A stretch of 64,000 bases of DNA from Mammaliicoccus sp. Marseille-Q6498 (GTDB lineage: Bacteria > Bacillota > Bacilli > Staphylococcales > Staphylococcaceae): positions 2,084,001 to 2,148,000 of the forward strand of contig NZ_OX267714.1 of the NCBI RefSeq assembly GCF_946151045.1, in the 5' to 3' direction. Every line of letters begins with the position of its first letter. Within the stretch, counting starts at the first letter, position 1. The notes under the pieces are model-generated. The model made no database searches. It was not told where the DNA came from and saw nothing but the letters and a program-made list of their open reading frames with translations. The translations under genes were made by a program, and so were the position numbers. Below, one piece after another: positions 51,463-60,400 of this stretch.

Positions 51463-54400
51463 ATGGAAAAAAGGCAAAACAGGTATGCTATTAGAAAGTT
51501 TACTGTAGGTGTAGGTAGTGTTTTAGTTGGTACTATGATGTTTATGATTCCAGATAAAGCATATGCTGATACAACAACAGTAGATACGGGGATTAAGGAA
51601 GAGCAGTTTAAAGCACCTTTAATAGAGAAAGAAAAAGGTACAGAAATACCAAATCAAGAGTCACAGTTAAAAGAAACAGAAACTTCTCCAGCAGTATCTG
51701 AGACAGAAGAAATAGAAAATAAACAAAATAACGAATCAGAAGTAAAGGAAACAAATACTTCTCAGATAGCTGAGGCTAATGATAAAGATATTTCAAATCA
51801 AGACATAACGCCAAAAGTAGAAGCTAAATCAACTAGTAAAGAAGAAGTTTCTAATGAAAATTCAGAAGAAAATTTAGTAAAAGCAACAGAAAAACAAGAA
51901 GCGGCTCCTAAAGTAGAGGTTGAGAGCAAGTTAAGTGAGCAAGACAAATCAACTGTTGAAAATAATCAAGAAATTACAAATGAAACAACAGAAATAGCAG
52001 AGAAAGATCAAAATTTAAGCACTAATGAAGATATAAATAAAAAGGAAGCTACAACAAAAGCTGAAGATTTACCAAAAGTACAAACAAGATCAGCTGAACA
52101 AGCAGAACCACCTGTTCGAACTAGAAGAGATTTGTTTAGAAACGGAGGGAATGCTGTAGAGTTTGATCCAAAAACAGTTACAGTTAAAGAGGGTGAAGAT
52201 TGGGGTAAAGGTAGGAGACCAGCTACAATTAAAATAATAAAACATATGGCTGGTGATTTGAAATTAGATATTTATAGAATCGAAGGGATTAGTACCAAAC
52301 ATCTAGGAACTCTTGAGAGTACTGGAGTATTTAAAGAGGGTAATAATAACATTGTGGGTTACCAAGAAGGATTAAGTTTAAAAATATCTAATAACTACCT
52401 ACATGGACGCCCTTATATCACTGATTGGAAAAGAAAAGAACGAGAAAGGAAATATCGAGCGGATGTAACTTTAACAGATGATAAAGGAGCAGTGTATGTT
52501 AATTCTGTATATTTAATAATAAAGAGGGATTTAAATGAACATCCTGATATAACAGATGCAGAATATTATAATCCAACACCTACACGCGTTACAAAACCAT
52601 ACGGTCAAGCACCAAGCGAAGATGAAATTAAGCGAGCAGTGCAAGTTCCACCGGAAGCAAATGGAAGTACAATCAAAGTTATAGGGCCAATACCAAATGG
52701 CACTGCGACAGGTGATCATACTGTAACAGCTGAAGTAATATATGAAGATGGGACAAAAGATCGAGTAGAAGTACCAGTTACAATTGGAGCACAACCAGAT
52801 AATGATAAATACCAACCAACACCTACACGTGTTACAAAACCATACGGTCAAGCACCAAGCGAAGATGAAATTAAGCGAGCAGTGCAAGTTCCACCGGAAG
52901 CAAATGGAAGTACAATCGCAGTTGTAGGTCAAATACCAAATGGTAATGCGACAGGTGATCATACTGTAACAGCTGAAGTAACATATGCAGATGGAACAAA
53001 AGACCGAGTAGAAGTACCAGTTACAATTGGAGCACAACCAGAAAACGATAAATATAATCCAACACCTACACGCGTTACAAAACCATACGGTCAAGCACCA
53101 AGCGAAGATGAAATTAAGCGAGCAGTGCAAGTTCCACCGGAAGCAAATGGAAGTACAATCGCAGTTGTAGGTCAAATACCAAATGGTAATGCGACAGGTG
53201 ATCATACTGTAACAGCTGAAGTAACATATGCAGATGGAACAAAAGACCGAGTAGAAGTACCAGTTACAATTGGAGCACAACCAGAAAACGATAAATATAA
53301 TCCAACACCTACACGCGTTACAAAACCATACGGTCAAGCACCAAGCGAAGATGAAATTAAGCGAGCAGTGCAAGTTCCACCGGAAGCAAATGGAAGTACA
53401 ATCGCAGTTGTAGGTCAAATACCAAATGGCAACGCGACAGGTGATCATAATGTACCAGTGGAAGTAACGTATGCAGATGGGACAAAAGATCGAGTAGAAG
53501 TACCAGTTACAATTGGTAAAGCAAGTGATAAATATGAACCAACGGTAGGTAGTGTGAGAAAGCCACATGGTCAAGCACCAAGCGAAGATGAAATTAAGCG
53601 AGCAGTGCAACTTCCACCGGAAGTAAATGGAAGTACAATCGCAGTTGTAGGTCAAATACCAAATGGCAACGCGACAGGAGATCATACTGTACCAGTGGAG
53701 GTAACGTATCCAGATGGGACAAAAGATCGAGTAGCAGTACCAGTTACAATTGGCAAAGCAAGTGATAAATATGAACCAACGGTAGGCAGTGTGAGAAAGC
53801 CACATGGTCAAGCACCAAGCGAAGATGAAATTAAGCGAGCAGTGCAACTTCCACCGGAAGTAAATGGAAGTACAATCGCAGTTGTAGGTCAAATACCAAA
53901 TGGCAACGCGACAGGAGATCATACTGTACCAGTGGAGGTAACGTATCCAGATGGGACAAAAGATCGAGTAGCAGTACCAGTTACAATTGGCAAAGCAAGT
54001 GATAAATATGAACCAACGGTAGGCAGTGTGAGAAAGCCACATGGTCAAGCACCAAGCGAAGATGAAATTAAGCGAGCAGTGCAACTTCCACCGGAAGTAA
54101 ATGGAAGTACAATCGCAGTTGTAGGTCAAATACCAAATGGCAACGCGACAGGAGATCATACTGTACCAGTGGAGGTAACGTATCCAGATGGGACAAAAGA
54201 TCGAGTAGCAGTACCAGTTACAATTGGCAAAGCAAGTGATAAATATGAACCAACGGTAGGCAGTGTGAGAAAGCCACATGGTCAAGCACCAAGCGAAGAT
54301 GAAATTAAGCGAGCAGTGCAACTTCCACCGGAAGTAAATGGAAGTACAATCGCAGTTGTAGGTCAAATACCAAATGGCAACGCGACAGGAGATCATACTG

Positions 54401-57400
54401 TACCAGTGGAGGTAACGTATCCAGATGGGACAAAAGATCGAGTAGCAGTACCAGTTACAATTGGCAAAGCAAGTGATAAATATGAACCAACGGTAGGCAG
54501 TGTGAGAAAGCCACATGGTCAAGCACCAAGCGAAGATGAAATTAAGCGAGCAGTGCAACTTCCACCGGAAGTAAATGGAAGTACAATCGCAGTTGTAGGT
54601 CAAATACCAAATGGCAACGCGACAGGAGATCATACTGTACCAGTGGAGGTAACGTATCCAGATGGGACAAAAGATCGAGTAGCAGTACCAGTTACAATTG
54701 GCAAAGCAAGTGATAAATATGAACCAACGGTAGGCAGTGTGAGAAAGCCACATGGTCAAGCACCAAGCGAAGATGAAATTAAGCGAGCAGTGCAACTTCC
54801 ACCGGAAGTAAATGGAAGTACAATCGCAGTTGTAGGTCAAATACCAAATGGCAACGCGACAGGAGATCATACTGTACCAGTGGAGGTAACGTATCCAGAT
54901 GGGACAAAAGATCGAGTAGCAGTACCAGTTACAATTGGCAAAGCAAGTGATAAATATGAACCAACGGTAGGCAGTGTGAGAAAGCCACATGGTCAAGCAC
55001 CAAGCGAAGATGAAATTAAGCGAGCAGTGCAACTTCCACCGGAAGTAAATGGAAGTACAATCGCAGTTGTAGGTCAAATACCAAATGGCAACGCGACAGG
55101 AGATCATACTGTACCAGTGGAGGTAACGTATCCAGATGGGACAAAAGATCGAGTAGCAGTACCAGTTACAATTGGCAAAGCAAGTGATAAATATGAACCA
55201 ACGGTAGGCAGTGTGAGAAAGCCACATGGTCAAGCACCAAGCGAAGATGAAATTAAGCGAGCAGTGCAAGTTCCACCGGAAGCAAATGGAAGTACAATCA
55301 CAGTTGTAGGTCAAATACCAGATGGTAATGCGACAGGCGATCATACTGTACCAGTGGAGGTAACATATGCAGATGGAACAAAAGATCGAGTAGAAGTACC
55401 AGTTAGAATTGAAGCACAACCAGATAAAGATAAATATGATCCAACACCAACGAGTGTAACAAAGCCGTATGGGGAAACACCAAGTGAAGATGATATTAAA
55501 AATGCGGCAGGTATTCCAGATGGATCAAATGGTGAGGCAACAATAAAAGGTACAATTCCAAAAGGAACAGAACCAGGTAATTATAACGTACCAGTAGAAG
55601 TAAGGTATCCGGATGGAACAACAGACACAGTAGAAGTACCTGTAACAATAGGTAAACAACCAGATAAAGATAAATATGATCCAACACCAACGAGTGTAAC
55701 AAAGCCGTATGGGGAAACACCAAGTGAAGATGATATTAAAAATGCGGCAGGTATTCCAGAAGGATCAAATGGTGAGGCAACAATAAAAGGTACAATTCCA
55801 AAAGGAACAGAACCAGGTAATTATAACGTACCAGTAGAAGTAAGGTATCCGGATGGAACAACAGACACAGTAGAAGTACCTGTAACAATAGGTAAACAAC
55901 CAGATAAAGATAAATATGATCCAACACCAACGAGTGTAACAAAGCCGTATGGGGAAACACCAAGTGAAGATGATATTAAAAATGCGGCAGGTATTCCAGA
56001 AGGATCAAATGGTGAGGCAACAATAAAAGGTACAATTCCAAAAGGAACAGAACCAGGTAATTATAACGTACCAGTAGAAGTAAGGTATCCGGATGGAACA
56101 ACAGACACAGTAGAAGTACCTGTAACAATAGGTAAACAACCAGATAAAGATAAATATGATCCAACACCAACGAGTGTAACAAAGCCGTATGGGGAAACAC
56201 CAAGTGAAGATGATATTAAAAATGCGGCAGGTATTCCAGAAGGATCAAATGGTGAGGCAACAATAAAAGGTACAATTCCAAAAGGAACAGAACCAGGTAA
56301 TTATAACGTACCAGTAGAAGTAAGGTATCCGGATGGAACAACAGACACAGTAGAAGTACCTGTAACAATAGGTAAACAACCAGATAAAGATAAATATGAA
56401 CCAACACCAACGAGTGTAACAAAGCCGTATGGGGAAACACCAAGTGAAGACGAAATTAAAAATGCGGCAGGTATTCCAGAAGGATCAAATGGTGAGGCAA
56501 CAATAAAAGGTACAATTCCAAAAGGAACAGAACCAGGAAATTATAACGTATCAGTAGAAGTAAGGTATCCGGATGGAACAACAGACACAGTAGAAGTACC
56601 TGTAACTATTAAGGAACAAATTCAACCAACTAACCCTGATGACAACAGTAATAGCGGAGATACAACTCCTAATACTGGCGACAACAGTAATGGTGGAGAA
56701 CAACCAACTGATCCAGGCAACAATAGCAATGGAGGAGATACAACTCCTAACACTGGAAACAGCGGTAACGGAGGAGAACAACCAACTGATCCAGGTAACG
56801 CTGGCAATGGAGGAGATACAACTCCTAATACTGGCGACAATGGTAATGGCGGTGAACAACCAACTGATCCAGGCAACACTGGTAATGGCGGAAATCCATC
56901 AACTGATCCAGGTAATACTGGCAACGGCGGAGATACTACTCCTAACCCTGGCGATAACAGTAACAGCGGTGAACAACCAACTGATCCAGGTAACGCTGGA
57001 AACAATGGTAACGACGGAGACAAACCTGTAGACCCATCTAACCCTGGCGACAACAGTAATGGTGGAGAACAACCAACTGACCCAGGTAACACTGACAACG
57101 GTGGAGATACAACTCCAAATACTGGCGACAACGGTAACGGAGGAGACAAACCAGTAGATCCATCTAACCCTGGCGATAACAGTAACGGTGGAGATACAAC
57201 TCCTAACACTGGAAACAGCGGTAATGGTGGAGATAAACCAGTAGATCCATCTAACCCAGGTGACAATAGTAATGGAGGAGACAAACCAGTAGATCCAACT
57301 AACCCTGGTGATAACAGTAATGGTGGTGAACAACCAACTGACCCAGGTAACACTGGCAACGGCGGAGATAATACTCCTAACACTGGTGACAATGGTAACG

Positions 57401-60400
57401 GTGGTGAACAACCAGTAGATCCAACTAACCCTGGTGATAACGCTAATGGCGGAGACACTACTCCTAATACTGGTGACAACGGTAATGGTGGAAATCCATC
57501 AACTGATCCAAGTAATACTGGCAACGGAGGAGATACTACTCCTAACACTGGTGACAACGGTAACGGAGGCGACAAACCAGTAGATCCAACTAACCCTGGC
57601 GATAACAGTAATGGCGGTGAACAACCAACTGATCCTGGAAACAACGGTAATGATGGGGAACAACCAACTGATCCTGGAAACAGCGGTAACGGTGGCGAAC
57701 AACCAACTGATCCAGGTAACACTGGCAACAGCGGTAACGGAGGAGAACAACCAACTGATCCAGGCAACAATAGCAACGGAGGAGATACAACTCCTAATAC
57801 TGGCGACAACGGTAACAACGGTGATAAACCAGTAGATCCAACTAACCCTGGCGATAACAGTAACGGTGAAGAACAACCTACTGATCCAGGTAACGCTGGC
57901 AACGGCGGAGATACAACTCCTAATACTGGTGACAACGGTAATGGTGGTGAACAACCAGTAGATCCAACTAACCCTGGCGACAACAGTAACGGAGGAGAAC
58001 AACCAACTGATCCTGGAAACAGCGGTAATGGCGGAAATCCATCAACTGATCCGGGTAATACTGGCAACGGCGGAGATAATAGTCCTAATCCTGGCGACAA
58101 CAGTAACGGAGGAGAACAACCAACTGTTCCATCTAACCCAGGCGACAACAGCAACGGAGGAGAACAACCTTCTAATCCTGGCGACAACAGTAATGGCGGA
58201 GAACAACCAACTGATCCAGGTAACACTGGCAACGGAGGAGATACAACTCCTAACACTGGAAACAGCGGTAATGGAGGAGATAAACCAGTAGATCCAACTA
58301 ACCCAGGTGACAATAGTAATGGAGGAGAACAACCAACTGATCCAGGTAACACTGGCAACGGTGGAGATACAACTCCTAATACTGGAAACAGCGGTAACGA
58401 CGGAGACAAACCAGTAGATCCAGCTAACCCTGGCGACAACGGTAATGGTGGCGACAAACCAGTAGATCCAGCTAACCCTGGCGATAACAGTAACGGTGGT
58501 GAACAACCAACTGATCCAGGCAACACTGGCAACGGTGGAGATACTACTCCTAATACTGGAGACAACAGCAATGGTGGCGACAAACCAGTAGACCCAACTA
58601 ACCCTGGTGATAACAGTAACGGAGGAGAACAACCAACTGATCCATCTAACCCAGGTAACACTGGCAACGGAGGAGACAAACCAGTAGATCCAACTAACCC
58701 TGGTGATAACAGTAATGGTGGTGAACAACCAACTGATCCAGGCAACACTGGCAACGGTGGAGATAATACTCCTAATACTGGCGACAACGGTAATGGCGGT
58801 GAACAACCTACTGATCCAGGTAACACTGGCAACGGCGGAGATACTACTCCTAATACTGGAGACAACAGCAATGGTGGCGACAAACCAGTAGACCCAACTA
58901 ACCCTGGTGATAACAGTAACGGAGGAGAACAACCAACTGATCCAGGTAACACTGGAAACGGAGGAGACAAACCAGTAGATCCAACTAACCCAGGCGACAA
59001 CGCTAACGGTGGAGACAAACCTGTAGACCCATCTAACCCTGGAGACAACAGTAATGGTGGAGAACAACCATCTGATCCTGGAAACAGTGGTAACGGCGGA
59101 GATAATAGTCCTAATACTGGTGACAACAGTAATGGCGGTGAACAACCAACTGATCCAGGTAACACTGGCAACGGAGGAGAACAACCAACTGATCCAGGTA
59201 ACACTGGAAACGGAGGAGAACAACCAACTGACCCAGGTAACACTGGAAACGGAGGAGAACAACCAACTGACCCAGGTAACACTGGCAACGGTGGAGATAC
59301 AACTCCTAACACTGGAAACAGCGGTAATGGTGGAGATAAACCAGTAGACCCATCTAACCCAGGCGACAATGGTAACGGTGGAGAACAACCAACTGATCCA
59401 GGTAACACTGGCAACGGTGGAGATACAACTCCTAACACTGGAAACAGCGGTAACGGAGGAGAACAACCAACTGATCCAGGAAACAACGGTAACGGAGGAG
59501 AACAACCAACTGATCCAGGTAACACTGGCAACGGCGGAGATACAACTCCTAATACTGGAAACAGCGGTAACGACGGAGACAAACCAGTAGACCCATCTAA
59601 CCCAGGCGACAACAGCAATGGTGGAAATCCATCAACTGATCCGGGTAACACTGGCAACGGAGGAGATACAACTCCTAATACTGGAAACAGCGGTAACGAC
59701 GGAGACAAACCAGTAGATCCAGCTAACCCTGGCGACAACGGTAATGGTGGCGACAAACCAGTAGATCCAGCTAACCCTGGCGATAACAGTAACGGTGGTG
59801 AACAACCAACTGATCCAGGTAACACTGACAACGGTGGAGATACAACTTCAAATACTGGCGACAACGGTAACGGAGGAGACAAACCAGTAGATCCAACTAA
59901 CCCTGGTGATAACAGTAATGGTGGTGAACAACCAACTGACCAAGGTAACACTGGCAACGGCGGAGATAATACTCCTAACACTGGTGACAATGGTAACGGT
60001 GGTGAACAACCAGTAGATCCAACTAACCCTGGTGATAACGCTAATGGCGGAGACACTACTCCTAATACTGGTGACAACGGTAACGGAGGCGACAAACCAG
60101 TAGATCCAACTAACCCTGGCGACAACAGTAATGGTGGTGAACAACCAACTGATCCTGGAAACAACGGTAATGATGGGGAACAACCAACTGATCCTGGTAA
60201 CACTGGCAACGGAGGAGACACTACTCCTAATACTGGCGACAATAGTAATGGAGGAGACAAACCAGTAGATCCAACTAACCCTGGCGATAACAGTAATGGC
60301 GGAAATCCATCAACTGATCCAGGTAACGCTGGAAACAATGGTAACGACGGAGACAATCCAGTAAATCCATCTAATCCTGGTGACAACAGCAACGGAGGAG

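Noticed and set aside
52531-55419. A 962-codon open frame on the minus strand across the Rib-like repeats
   Set aside because: It is antisense to the adhesin and repeats with the same period. The translation is Trp/Cys-rich nonsense with no binding site. The frame stays open because the repeat unit has no stop in it.
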